NCBI RefSeq assembly: GCF_039529835.1 | Contig: NZ_CP154262.1 | Location: 2,604,001 to 2,668,000, forward strand | Direction: 5' to 3' | Length of the DNA stretch: 64,000 nt | From: Arthrobacter sp. TMP15 | GTDB lineage: Bacteria > Actinomycetota > Actinomycetes > Actinomycetales > Micrococcaceae | Made by a program: the position numbers and the translations under genes | The notes under the pieces: generated by a model | The model's database searches: none | Told to the model about the DNA's origin: nothing | The model's input: only the letters and a program-made list of their open reading frames with translations | Shown here: one piece after another, positions 9,033 through 19,574 of the stretch | Layout of the letters: each line of letters starts with the position of its first letter | Numbering within the stretch: the stretch's first letter is position 1

Positions 9033-10145
9033 ATGAACCGCAATGAACGTTCCCACAAAACCTCGGCTACCGAGCTCAAAGGAGCGCGCACCCTAGCGCC
9101 GTCGATGTTTGTCAGCAGCCCTTTCCGTTGGGGTTTCACAGTGACTCTTGGGGTGCTAGTAGCTCTGCTGCTGGCGTTCACAATCAGCAACCTCACCAAT
9201 GTGCTTTTTGCAGTCTTTGCTGCCCTGTTCATTAGCCTCGGTTTGGACCCGCTTGTCCGCTGGTTTCAACGCAAGGGTTTGAGCCGGGCCATGTCGCTGC
9301 TGACAGTGATCCTGCTCTTCATACTCGTTGTTGTGGGCCTTGTTGCCTTGATCACCCCTCTCATTGTTGAACAGTCAAACCATCTAGTCGCTACCCTGCC
9401 GGGACAGGTTCAGGCGATGCAAACGGATGGGTGGTTCGATGACCTTGATAAGAAAACCAACGGAATGGCTCAGCAGGCCCTTGTCTGGGTCAACTCCTTG
9501 TTGACTGACCCGAAGATTTGGGCTCAGGTTGGTGGAGGTGCGCTTGCCGTAGGCGTGGCGCTTGCCAGTGGTTTCTCTACGGGTCTATTCATCTTTATCT
9601 TAACGATCTACTTTGTGGCAACGCTGGATACCATGAAGAAAGCCGGCTACTCGCTCATCGACGCATCCAAGCGCGAAACAGTGATCAGCTATGCCGAGCG
9701 GATCATGGACTCGATTGGCCGCTACCTTAGCGGCATGGCGGTTCTTGCCGCGATCAACGCCGTCTATAGTTTTATTCTGCTTACGGTGGTGGGCTCCCCC
9801 TATGCCGTCATCATTGCAACCCTGGCCCTCTTCGTTACCTTGATTCCTTTAGTGGGAACGGTGCTGACCACGGCGTTGATGACAATCGTGGCTTTGTTCA
9901 CCTCACCCACTGCTGCCCTGATCGTTTTGATTGCGATGCTTGTCTACATGCAGCTTGAAGCGTATGTATTTACGCCAAAAGTCATGAGTAAAGCCGTTCA
10001 TGTGCCCGGCTCAATCGTACTGATCTCTGCATTGGCCGGGGGCACACTTCTTGGCCTGGCCGGGGCCCTGGTGGCGATCCCCATCTCAGCCGGGATCATC
10101 TTGATCATTCGTGAAGTGGTGATACCAGCCCGGGCTAGGCGCTAA
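9033..10145 (+). CDS. AI-2E family transporter (membrane permease)
   Basis: This protein of about 370 residues has roughly eight membrane segments and the family's conserved C-terminal GTLLGLAGALVAIPISA. The family includes AI-2 exporters and Na+/H+ antiporters, so the substrate is open. An earlier in-frame ATG at 8976 lies inside zur; the ATG at 9033 is a better start. Its 3' end overlaps the 3' end of the convergent ABC permease gene by 11 bases (10135-10145), leaving no room for a terminator between them. Confidence 0.85.
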   Translation: MNRNERSHKTSATELKGARTLAPSMFVSSPFRWGFTVTLGVLVALLLAFTISNLTNVLFAVFAALFISLGLDPLVRWFQRKGLSRAMSLLTVILLFILVVVGLVALITPLIVEQSNHLVATLPGQVQAMQTDGWFDDLDKKTNGMAQQALVWVNSLLTDPKIWAQVGGGALAVGVALASGFSTGLFIFILTIYFVATLDTMKKAGYSLIDASKRETVISYAERIMDSIGRYLSGMAVLAAINAVYSFILLTVVGSPYAVIIATLALFVTLIPLVGTVLTTALMTIVALFTSPTAALIVLIAMLVYMQLEAYVFTPKVMSKAVHVPGSIVLISALAGGTLLGLAGALVAIPISAGIILIIREVVIPARARR

Positions 10146-11007
10146 CCGCTCGCGTTGCCCAACCACGACGCCTGCGCCAGGCACCGGCCACTTTACAGAT
10201 CAGGTAAATCACAAAGGACAGCGTTGTCACGTAGGGACTGATGGGGATACTGCCACCCAGTGCCAGCATGATGCCGCCAACAGTTGAGATCATGGCAAAA
10301 GCCACGCTCAGCAGCACCACCATACGCGGCGCCGCCGTGACCTGCAGGGCGGCTGCAGCTGGGGTAATTAACAACGCCAGTACAAGCAACGCCCCAACCA
10401 CTTGAATCGAAAGTGCAACGGCGATGCCCAGCAAGAACATGAAGGCCAGCGAAAGGCTCCGTACGGGAACCCCACGCGCCGTAGCAATGTCTGGGTCTGC
10501 GCTAGCGAAGGTCAGCGGCCGCCAGATCAGCGCCAGCCCTGCCACAACCACAAGCGCCGTGCCAGCCAGAACGGAGAGCGCGGTGGTGTCAACCGAGACA
10601 ATCTGACCTGTGAGCAAACCAAATTTATTGGCGGCGCGGCCCTCATAAAGGGATAAAAATAGGATTCCAAGTCCCAGCCCAAAAGGCATGATGACGCCAA
10701 TGACAGAGTTCTTTTCACGAGCCCGGACCCCCATCACTCCCAGCAATAAAGCCGCAAGGATTGAGCCAACAAGGGATCCAAAGATGACATCCGCGCCGAT
10801 CAACAGCGCAAAAGCTGCTCCGGCAAAAGAAAGTTCTGCTATCCCGTGAACGGCAAAAGCAAGGTCGCGCATCATGACGAATGTGCCAATGAGCCCGCCT
10901 ACAACGCCCAGAATGGCACCGGCGAGCAAAGTGTCCCTGAACAGGGGAAGGAGTTCGCCGTAGTTGGTGAAGTTAAAAACTGCGTCGCTAAAATCCAGCC
11001 AATTCAT
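10135..11007 (-). CDS. znuB: Metal ABC transporter permease (ZnuB/ABC-3 family)
   Basis: The 290-residue integral membrane protein of the ABC-3 family has about eight hydrophobic helices. Typical motifs are ELSFAGAAFA near residue 58 and GALLVLALLITPAAAA near 205. It would form the channel of a Zn2+ or Mn2+ importer. Its ATG overlaps the end of the ATPase gene in an ATGA junction. It is the last gene of a three-gene operon and overlaps the convergent AI-2E gene. Zinc is the preferred metal because zur is adjacent. Confidence 0.85.
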   Translation of the reverse strand: MNWLDFSDAVFNFTNYGELLPLFRDTLLAGAILGVVGGLIGTFVMMRDLAFAVHGIAELSFAGAAFALLIGADVIFGSLVGSILAALLLGVMGVRAREKNSVIGVIMPFGLGLGILFLSLYEGRAANKFGLLTGQIVSVDTTALSVLAGTALVVVAGLALIWRPLTFASADPDIATARGVPVRSLSLAFMFLLGIAVALSIQVVGALLVLALLITPAAAALQVTAAPRMVVLLSVAFAMISTVGGIMLALGGSIPISPYVTTLSFVIYLICKVAGAWRRRRGWATRAVSA

Positions 11008-11921
11008 GAATTTTCCTGCCTATGCATGCGTTCTACCCGTGCTAAGCCGTCAGGGCTGCCCGCGTCGGGTGAAGTGCTTGCGATATGGCTAGCTTCTCGA
11101 TGCGCATGCTCCACGTGTTGGCCTTGGGTATGTCCATCAATGACTGAGTCGGGCCGGCCCACAACAACCAGCCGGCCTGCCACATTAAGTACCTCCACTT
11201 GAGTGCCATACAGCTTTGAGAGCACTTCGGAGCGCATAACTTCTTCGGGGGTGCCCAGCGTAAACCGGCCACCGGCCAGGTACAGCACCCTGTCCACGTG
11301 TTCTAAGATCGGGTTGATCTCATGGGTGACAAAGACCACGGCAGTTCCGTTGTCCTTGGCTTGTTTACCCACCAAAGCGCTGACTGCCTTTTGATGATGC
11401 ATGTCAAGGGAGAGCAGCGGTTCATCGCACAGCAAGACTTTGGGATTAGCTGCCATGGCCTGGGCGATTCGCAGTCTCTGCTGTTCACCGCCTGAAAGCA
11501 TTCCCACAGGGATATGTGCGTAGCTGGTTGCACCCACTTTTTGAAGCAACTCATCCACACGTTTGCGGTACGCCTTGCCGCGGATGCGAAAACCCCACTT
11601 ATCACCGTCCACGCCAAGCCCTACAAGGTCACGGGCTCGCAGTGCAGTATCGAGCGCAAAATTTCTTTGCTGGGGAACGTAACCAATACTGCGATTGCCA
11701 CGTTTGGCGCGCGCTCCATCCACTGTTAGCAGCCCGGAACTCAGCGGAGTTAGTCCCAGAAGGATTTTGAGGAAACTGGTTTTACCGCTTCCATTAGCGC
11801 CTAGAACGGCAAGGAATTCACCGGGGCGTACCTCTAGGTTCAGGTCCTGCCAGAGGGTACGCGTCCCGTATTTCAAGGTGCCACGTTTGAGCGTGATCAC
11901 GGGTTGGACCGGTGCGCTCAT
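11004..11921 (-). CDS. znuC: Metal ABC transporter ATP-binding protein (ZnuC-like)
   Basis: This ATPase of about 305 residues has Walker A GANGSGKTS near residue 42, the ABC signature LSGGEQQR near 143, and Walker B VLLCDEP near 163. The H-loop is in VVFVTHEIN. A C-terminal tail of about 65 residues is His-rich (HTQGQHVEHAHREASH) and could bind metal. The gene overlaps both neighbours by four bases (ATGA), which indicates a tightly coupled binding protein-ATPase-permease operon. Confidence 0.87.
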   Translation of the reverse strand: MSAPVQPVITLKRGTLKYGTRTLWQDLNLEVRPGEFLAVLGANGSGKTSFLKILLGLTPLSSGLLTVDGARAKRGNRSIGYVPQQRNFALDTALRARDLVGLGVDGDKWGFRIRGKAYRKRVDELLQKVGATSYAHIPVGMLSGGEQQRLRIAQAMAANPKVLLCDEPLLSLDMHHQKAVSALVGKQAKDNGTAVVFVTHEINPILEHVDRVLYLAGGRFTLGTPEEVMRSEVLSKLYGTQVEVLNVAGRLVVVGRPDSVIDGHTQGQHVEHAHREASHIASTSPDAGSPDGLARVERMHRQENS

Positions 11922-12862
11922 TTGGCGTCCATGGTTTTCAGTCCCTGCTCCAAATGTGAGACGTTGGCAAGCATCCAGTTTACATAGTGGGTGTTTTCCG
12001 GGAGGGTCTCAGCAAAATTCACGACAGGTATTCCTGCGGCCTCGCATGCCGTCTTAATCTGGCTGGTTTGCGGCCCCTCGGTTTGCTGATTGTAAGCCAA
12101 CAACGCGATTTTTCCAGACGCGATCAGCGAGAGGACTTCCGCTACTGTCGCTGCAGGAACGTCCGCGCCATTCTCAACTGCTTCGGTAAATTTAGCCGGG
12201 GTCGTGTTGACCAAACCGGCCTCCTCGAGCAGATACATGGGCACAGGCTCAGTGATGGCAACAGCGGTTCCGCTGTACGCCTTTTTCACATCGATGAGAC
12301 GTGTTTGAAGCTCTTTCAACTGTGCTTTGAACTCATCAGCGTGCGTGGCGAAGCTGGCTGCCTCTGCTGGCAGAGCAGCGGAAAAGCGTTGCACAAGCTG
12401 ATCGGCGAGTTTGGACATGGTGGGTAGTGAGTACCAGACGTGTTCATTAAAGTCTGCTCCACTATCCAATCCGGAAAGCTCGCTGACGTTGATGATGTTT
12501 TCCGCATCCAGCTGCCCTTTGGCTAGCTGGGGGAAGAAATCGTCATAACCGCCACCGTTCTCAATGCCAATCTGAGCTTTGGAGACAGCTAGTTTGTCTT
12601 GTGCGTTGGCCTCGTATCCGTGCGGATCAGCATTGGCGCTGGAAATGATGGCATGGACGCGCACGTACTCACCACCGATGGCTTGGGCAACATCTGCGTA
12701 CACACTGGTTGTAGCCACCACCGAGACAGTGCCATCAGTAGTTTGGTCAGCGCCGACTCCACCTGCGCCGCCTCCACCTCCGCCGCCACTGCAAGCCCCC
12801 ACAGTCAGGGTCAGGGCCAGGGAGGCGCCCAGCAGAAGCAGTGTGCGGCGGTTGTGGAGCAT
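11918..12862 (-). CDS. znuA: Metal ABC transporter substrate-binding lipoprotein (ZnuA-like)
   Basis: The protein of 314 residues begins with a lipoprotein signal (hydrophobic LLLLGASLALTLTVGAC, lipid-attached Cys near residue 24). A poly-glycine linker follows, then a cluster A-I solute-binding domain. Candidate metal histidines are in DPHGYEAN and NEHVWYSL. The long charged His-rich loop of many ZnuA proteins is absent, so manganese cannot be excluded. It is the first gene of the operon, and a palindromic region lies immediately upstream. Confidence 0.86.
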   Translation of the reverse strand: MLHNRRTLLLLGASLALTLTVGACSGGGGGGGAGGVGADQTTDGTVSVVATTSVYADVAQAIGGEYVRVHAIISSANADPHGYEANAQDKLAVSKAQIGIENGGGYDDFFPQLAKGQLDAENIINVSELSGLDSGADFNEHVWYSLPTMSKLADQLVQRFSAALPAEAASFATHADEFKAQLKELQTRLIDVKKAYSGTAVAITEPVPMYLLEEAGLVNTTPAKFTEAVENGADVPAATVAEVLSLIASGKIALLAYNQQTEGPQTSQIKTACEAAGIPVVNFAETLPENTHYVNWMLANVSHLEQGLKTMDAK

Positions 12863-12880
12863 AAGATTCCTTCAAAGAGC

Positions 12881-12912
12881 GCTAATGAGAACTGTTACTA
12901 ATAACAATTAGC
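12881..12912 (-). promoter_or_regulatory. Candidate operator for the ZnuABC-like operon
   Basis: Between the start of znuA and the CNNM gene lies an A+T-rich inverted repeat, GCTAAT ... TGTTA CTAA TAACA ATTAGC. Overlapping Fur-type 7-1-7 half sites can be drawn in it. A Zur operator is expected here. The match to known Zur boxes is weak by eye, so this is only a candidate. Confidence 0.35.
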
Positions 12913-12938
12913 ATAGCGCATATTAGGAATCATTCGCA

Positions 12939-13997
12939 TCAAGCTTTTCTGCGCTCCTGAATATGGGTCTGCGTGGCATCACGGATCTCACCGACCAGCT
13001 GCTCAATGACGTCCTCCAGGAACAAGACACCCATGGTTTGCTCGTGCTCGTCAATAACCCGTGCCATATGAGAACCGGTGCGCTGCATGGTTGCCAGCAC
13101 ATCCTCAATTTCTTCATTGGATTGCAAGTTCACCATGGAGCGTACGCGGGCTTCGCCGATCGGCATTTGATACCGTTCAACCGGAATCCGCAGCACGTCT
13201 TTCAAGTGCAGGTATCCCAGCAAGGCCCCTTCTGCATCCGTAAAGACGAACCGCGAGAACCCGGTCTTGCCAACCTTGTGCTCAAAATCGACGGGGGTAG
13301 CGGCGGCAGGCAGGGTCACCAAATCTGTCAGTGGAACCATGATGCCGCGCGCAGTTTGAGAGGAGAACTCAAGGGCGCCGGTGATGAGCCCCGTCTGGTC
13401 ATCTACCAGCCCGGTTCGCGTCGATTCTTGCACAATTGACTGCACCTCTTCCAAAGTAAAGCTGGAGGAGACCTCATCTTGGGGAACAATGCCAAACAAC
13501 CGCACTATATGGTTCGCGGTCCAGTTCAAAGCCACAATAACGGGGCGCACCACCTTGCTGATAAGCACCAGTGGTGGAGCCAACAAAAGTGCTGCCTTGT
13601 CCGCCGCTGACACGCTCATATTTTTGGGAACCATCTCCCCAAAGGTCACGTGCAAAAAGGTCACCAAAGCCAACGTGATGACAAAAGCGACGGGGCTGGC
13701 CACGTTATCCGCCACGCCCACTGTATGCAGTGGAGCAGCCAACAGGTGATGAATGGCAGGCTCGGAGACGTTCAGAATCAAGAGGGAACACACAGTGATA
13801 CCCAATTGTGAACAGGCCAGCATGAGGGAGACGTTTTCCATAGCACCCAGGGTGACTTTGGCACGTTTGGAGCCGGCATCCGCCAGCGGCTCAATCTGGC
13901 TGCGCCGGGCTGTCATGACAGCAAATTCAGCTGCCACAAAGAAAGCATTGCCGAACAACAGCACTATGAGCCAGAGAATTCCTACCCAGGGGTTCAC
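12939..13997 (-). CDS. CNNM/CorC family membrane protein with CBS domains (short form)
   Basis: This protein of 352 residues has an N-terminal DUF21/CNNM membrane domain (FFVAAEFAVMTARR, then ITFGEMVPKN-like text near residue 120) and a CBS pair (about 195-330). The C-terminal CorC_HlyC domain is missing. The family is linked to Mg2+/divalent cation export. Its ATG overlaps the TGA of the upstream full-length paralogue (ATGA), so the two are probably made together and may form a heteromeric transporter. The transported ion is not established. Confidence 0.85.
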   Translation of the reverse strand: MNPWVGILWLIVLLFGNAFFVAAEFAVMTARRSQIEPLADAGSKRAKVTLGAMENVSLMLACSQLGITVCSLLILNVSEPAIHHLLAAPLHTVGVADNVASPVAFVITLALVTFLHVTFGEMVPKNMSVSAADKAALLLAPPLVLISKVVRPVIVALNWTANHIVRLFGIVPQDEVSSSFTLEEVQSIVQESTRTGLVDDQTGLITGALEFSSQTARGIMVPLTDLVTLPAAATPVDFEHKVGKTGFSRFVFTDAEGALLGYLHLKDVLRIPVERYQMPIGEARVRSMVNLQSNEEIEDVLATMQRTGSHMARVIDEHEQTMGVLFLEDVIEQLVGEIRDATQTHIQERRKA

Positions 13998-15340
13998 AGG
14001 GAATCACCTGCTCCGGCCGAGCCGTCTACTTCGTTCGCATCGGGGGAAGGCGCCGCAATAAAACGGATCCTATCTATCCGGCGTCGTTCCACCCTGTCAA
14101 CCACCAACAGTCCACCTTCTACTGCCACGGTGTCACCAACAGTGGCGATGCGGCCCAGCTCAGCCATCATGAAGCCGGCAACAGTTTCATAGCCGGCCTC
14201 ATCAGGGACGGTGAGCGGGCCAATACGTTCGGAGACCTCATCCGGACGCATAAGCCCTGGGAAGAACCACGTGCCGTCGGCCGCCAAAAGAATCCCGGGT
14301 TTGACCCTGTCGTGTTCATCGGAAACTTCCCCAACAATCTCCTCCACTAGATCCTCAAGTGTGGTGACCCCGGCCGTGCCGCCGTATTCATCCTGCACAA
14401 CAGCCATCTGCAGGTTTCCTTCACGCAGTTCAAGGATCAGTGCGTCAAGATGCACGGTTTCGGGGACGCGCAAAACATCAGTCATGATGGCGCCCACTTC
14501 AATGTCTGATCTTTTGTGGAATGGAATCGAGACAGCCTTTTTCAGGTGCACAACACCGAGGATCTGATCAGCTGACTCCCCGATGACGGGAAATCTGGAG
14601 TATCCGGTGCGCCTGGCGACGTCAATGATCTCATCAACTGATTTGGTACTTTCAATAGTTTCAACCCGCATGCGAGGGGTCATGACATCAGCGGCTGTGC
14701 GCTGGGAAAAGCTCAAGGTACGGGCTATAAAAGTTGCCGTTCCCACATCCAGTGTTCCCATAGCTGCCGAGCGGCGGACCAAGGAGGCAAGTTCGGCAGG
14801 AGATCGTGCGCCTGAAATTTCTTCCTTGGCCTCCATTCCAAAGAGGTTCAAGACCTTGTTGGAGAAGCCATTCAAAACCACGATTGCCGGTTTGAAGATG
14901 GCAGTGAAAACCAGCTGAGGCCTGGCAACTAGCTTGCCAATTTCAAGAGACTTGGCAATGGCCATGTTCTTTGGGACAAGCTCGCCAATCAGCATCGACA
15001 AAAGCGTGGCAATCAGCATGGCAAGGGCAAGGGCAACGCCAGTAATTGCCGGCTCCGGAACGCCAACTGCGCCCAAAGGTCCAGCCAACAAGACGCCCAA
15101 GGAGGGTTCCATGAGGAAACCAGTCAGCAGGGTGGTCAAGGTAATACCCAACTGGCAACTGGAAAGTTGCGTGGACAGCGATTTCAAACAGTGCAGAAGA
15201 GGCTGGGCTGCCTTATCGCCGCTATTGACGGCGCGCTGGACAGTTGATTGATCAAGGGCCACAAGGGAAAATTCAACGGCAACGAAGAATCCGGTGCCAA
15301 GGATCAGCAGCAGACCTGCTGCCAAAAGTATCCATTCCAT
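13994..15340 (-). CDS. CNNM/CorC family membrane protein with CBS and CorC_HlyC domains
   Basis: The 448-residue protein shows an N-terminal DUF21 domain (about 1-180), a CBS pair (about 200-335, DVMTPR at the start) and a C-terminal CorC_HlyC domain (about 350-430). The CBS/ATP and acidic motifs (VQDEYGGTAGVTTLEDLVEEIVGE) are typical of this family of Mg2+ or divalent cation transport proteins. GGGGGAG precedes the ATG. It is the first of two coupled paralogues. Confidence 0.87.
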   Translation of the reverse strand: MEWILLAAGLLLILGTGFFVAVEFSLVALDQSTVQRAVNSGDKAAQPLLHCLKSLSTQLSSCQLGITLTTLLTGFLMEPSLGVLLAGPLGAVGVPEPAITGVALALAMLIATLLSMLIGELVPKNMAIAKSLEIGKLVARPQLVFTAIFKPAIVVLNGFSNKVLNLFGMEAKEEISGARSPAELASLVRRSAAMGTLDVGTATFIARTLSFSQRTAADVMTPRMRVETIESTKSVDEIIDVARRTGYSRFPVIGESADQILGVVHLKKAVSIPFHKRSDIEVGAIMTDVLRVPETVHLDALILELREGNLQMAVVQDEYGGTAGVTTLEDLVEEIVGEVSDEHDRVKPGILLAADGTWFFPGLMRPDEVSERIGPLTVPDEAGYETVAGFMMAELGRIATVGDTVAVEGGLLVVDRVERRRIDRIRFIAAPSPDANEVDGSAGAGDSL

Positions 15341-15577
15341 TTACAGCTCCCCCCGAGAGATCGCGTTGCCTAACGCGAGCTGCGCTACTGCGCGAAGGCG
15401 GGGGTTGGCCGCCGGCGGAGGGTGGTCGGCGCTGGGGCCGACCGCGGCCGGAGTTGCTGCCGGCGTCTCTGAACTGTGGTCACTGGTGCGGGGGGTGCCG
15501 GCATTGTCAACGCGGTTACAGGAAGCAATTTCGATGCTCTGCAAGCCGTTGCGCCGGCCCCTAGATTTACTTTTCAT
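15341..15577 (-). CDS. Doubtful small ORF directly upstream of the CNNM pair
   Basis: A 78-codon frame ends one base before the ATG of the CNNM gene (TAAATG). That junction would allow coupling. The product is Pro/Ala-rich with basic ends and resembles nothing I know. The ribosome-binding site is poor, and composition-driven open frames are common at this G+C. It is probably just a leader region. Confidence 0.2.
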   Translation of the reverse strand: MKSKSRGRRNGLQSIEIASCNRVDNAGTPRTSDHSSETPAATPAAVGPSADHPPPAANPRLRAVAQLALGNAISRGEL

Positions 15578-15692
15578 AGGATTTCAAGTCTACCTCAGCA
15601 CCCCGCCTCCTCAGCAAAAGCTGGCATGAAGCGTGCATGAACAGCAGCTGGGAAATTGCAGTGAGGATACGGCGTACTTCTTCTTAGCCGTA

Positions 15693-15754
15693 TTTACCCG
15701 CCGTGACTATCTTGCCAGCCTTGAGTATTACTTACCTGCCGTGAATATCTTGCC
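15693..15754. repeat. Two imperfect 24-base direct repeats in an intergenic gap
   Basis: TTTACCCGCCGTGACTATCT... at 15693 recurs with three mismatches at 15731 (period 38), just past the 3' end of the flavin reductase gene. The rest of the 15341-15777 gap shows no convincing gene. Confidence 0.5.
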
Positions 15755-15777
15755 TATCCGTTGACAGGTGCAAGGCG

Positions 15778-16356
15778 TTAGTACCCGGGCAGGAGGCTGT
15801 GCTGCCCCAACGCATGGAAGGTGCGGCTGTGGTAAACAATGGGTGTGCCAGTGTTTTCCGGTGCGATGATCTCCACCACTTCCGCCGCCAACAATAATGA
15901 TCCTCCGGCAGGTGTGCGGCTCAGAACTTTACAGCGCAGCGCGTATCCGCCGTGCAAGAGCAAGGGCTCTCCGGTTGCCAGAGTGGACCACGCCATTGCT
16001 TCGCCGAAACGCTCGGCAGCAGAATTTGCAAAGGTTTTCGCGAGTTCCAAGTCATCGGATGTCAAGAGGTGGACCACCACTGTGTCCGCTACGGCAAGAG
16101 CAGCCGCGGAACCCTTGGCGGCAGCGAGGGAGAAGGCCAGCAGCGGAGGTTCCGCGGACACCGAGGCCACCGATGAAGCAGTGATCCCTACGGGGCCGGT
16201 CAGAGAATCGGCCGTGATAATAGAAACTCCGGCAGGGTGGCCGCCAAAAGCAGCTTTGAAATCATGTGCCAAATCTCGGGTGTGTGTAAGAACCGTGGAG
16301 TCCACGCTCTCCACAAACGTGGCTACTACAGGGACTCTCTGTGCTTGCACAGTCAT
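15778..16356 (-). CDS. Flavin reductase family protein (FMN-binding split barrel)
   Basis: The 192-residue protein fits the flavin reductase-like domain (GHPAGVSIITADS..GPVGITASSVASVSAEPPLLAF near residues 38-75). Members reduce FMN or FAD with NAD(P)H, usually for a partner monooxygenase. No monooxygenase gene is adjacent, so the partner is unknown. It sits alone between the CNNM pair and soxR. Confidence 0.85.
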   Translation of the reverse strand: MTVQAQRVPVVATFVESVDSTVLTHTRDLAHDFKAAFGGHPAGVSIITADSLTGPVGITASSVASVSAEPPLLAFSLAAAKGSAAALAVADTVVVHLLTSDDLELAKTFANSAAERFGEAMAWSTLATGEPLLLHGGYALRCKVLSRTPAGGSLLLAAEVVEIIAPENTGTPIVYHSRTFHALGQHSLLPGY

Positions 16357-16495
16357 GATTGATTAAAATCCTCTCACCGTGTCCAGCCGAAAAGGCAAGA
16401 TCCTCATTCGAGGATAGAACCTCAACCTTAGTTAAGGTCAAGCCGGGTTGCCATGACGCCCATCACACCCATACTGGTCTGCAATGGGTCTGGCC

Positions 16496-16541
16496 GCAGC
16501 CGGTCTGGACGCGCAGCCGGTCTGGACGCGCAGCCGGACGC
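16496..16541. repeat. 17-base tandem repeat after soxR
   Basis: The unit GCAGCCGGTCTGGACGC occurs twice, plus a shortened third copy, at the 3' border of soxR. It ends at the stop codon region. Confidence 0.6.
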
Positions 16542-17062
16542 TAGAGTCGAGGCGGCTCTGGTGTTTCATGGCCGAACGTGGGATCGAAGGCGCGGGCGCC
16601 TGGTCCCTTCTGCGCAACGTGGTCTTCCGGGTTCACGAAACGGCATTCCGCTAATGACAGGCAGCCGCACCCTATGCAGCCACCCAAACTTCCACGCAAT
16701 TTTTCCAAGGCGGCAATGCGGGCATCAAGTTCGCCTTGCCAGTGCTCGGACAGGCGCTGCCAATCAGCCTGAGAAGGTACTCCTTGATGCGGTAATTCTT
16801 CAAAAACGGCCGCAACTAAGGAAAGCGGGATGCCTGCCCGCTGGGCGGCCCTGATGACTGCGACACGTCGCAGCACCGATCGTCGAAAGCGACGTTGATT
16901 TCCGGTCGTTCTTGTGCTGAAGATCAGTCCTTGCCGCTCATAGAAGTGCAAGGCAGACACACTAACTGCGCCACGTTGGGCAACTTGACCCACGCTTAAC
17001 TCCTCGTCAGTACTGACGGCATGCTCGTCGTCGTCCTTCACCACAGAGTTAGCCTTCACCAC
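16541..17062 (-). CDS. soxR: SoxR redox-sensitive MerR-type regulator
   Basis: A MerR-type helix-turn-helix (SVGQVAQRGAVSVSALHFYERQGLI) is followed by a dimerisation helix and the [2Fe-2S] cysteine cluster CIGCGCLSLAEC, the SoxR pattern. Oxidation of the cluster by redox-active compounds switches on target genes. The frame is open to 17188, inside gntK. The GTG at 17062 is preferred because GGAGG stands eight bases before it, giving 173 residues. It lies 16 bases after gntK in the same direction. In actinobacteria SoxR often responds to endogenous redox metabolites; targets are not evident here. Confidence 0.88.
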   Translation of the reverse strand: MVKANSVVKDDDEHAVSTDEELSVGQVAQRGAVSVSALHFYERQGLIFSTRTTGNQRRFRRSVLRRVAVIRAAQRAGIPLSLVAAVFEELPHQGVPSQADWQRLSEHWQGELDARIAALEKLRGSLGGCIGCGCLSLAECRFVNPEDHVAQKGPGARAFDPTFGHETPEPPRL

Positions 17063-17078
17063 AAGAGATACCTCCGAA

Positions 17079-17627
17079 TCACTGGGCCAAAACTTGCCTG
17101 ATATCCGCCTGCGCCTGCGCAAGAATCGCCGTGACGCTGGCGGAAATGTCAATGACAACAGAATTTTCATCTGCTTCCAACGGTTCAAGCGCAGCGAGTT
17201 GGGAAACCAGCAGGGCCGGTGGCATGAAGTGGCCTGAGCGGCCCTCGAGCCTGGAGCTTAAGACGTCCAAGGAGCCATTTAAATGCAGGAAAATTGTTTC
17301 TGGCGCCTTGGCGCGGATCACGTCGCGGTACCGGCGCTTCAAGGCAGAGCAAGCGATCACCACTCCTTTGGCAGAAGCCTGCGCCAATTCGTCCCCGACA
17401 ATTTCCAGCCACGGCCACCGATCTTCATCGGTCAGAGCGGCCCCGTCGGCCATCTTTTTAATGTTGGCGATGGGGTGCAGCGAGTCGCCATCTAGGAAGG
17501 GAATGTTCATGGCGTCCGCAACCAAGGCGCCAATCGTACTTTTGCCGGAGCCGGAGACTCCCATGACAACAACTTGGGGCTTTACGGCAACAGTTTTAAC
17601 AGCAGACTCCGAGGTATCCATAGTCAC
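17079..17627 (-). CDS. gntK: Gluconokinase
   Basis: The protein is about 182 residues with P-loop GVSGSGKST near residue 23, the FLDGDSLHP motif after it, and ACSALKRRYRD near 95. These identify the GntK family, which phosphorylates D-gluconate to 6-phosphogluconate for the pentose phosphate pathway. Either GTG at 17627 or ATG at 17621 can be the start. No gluconate permease or GntR is adjacent; soxR follows directly. Confidence 0.9.
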   Translation of the reverse strand: MTMDTSESAVKTVAVKPQVVVMGVSGSGKSTIGALVADAMNIPFLDGDSLHPIANIKKMADGAALTDEDRWPWLEIVGDELAQASAKGVVIACSALKRRYRDVIRAKAPETIFLHLNGSLDVLSSRLEGRSGHFMPPALLVSQLAALEPLEADENSVVIDISASVTAILAQAQADIRQVLAQ

Positions 17628-17739
17628 TTTTATATCAAATGTTGATGCAGATCACGTTAACCCCGGCTCTTGCCGGAATGCCTGGCTGTCACTGCGACGC
17701 CACGGGTTGAGATTGCACCAACACTAACGGCCGGCGAGT

Positions 17740-19574
<1,835 letters not shown>

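Noticed and set aside
16496-16541. Possible CRISPR array
   Set aside because: The 17-bp units are directly adjacent with no spacers. No CRISPR array or cas gene is seen anywhere in the window.
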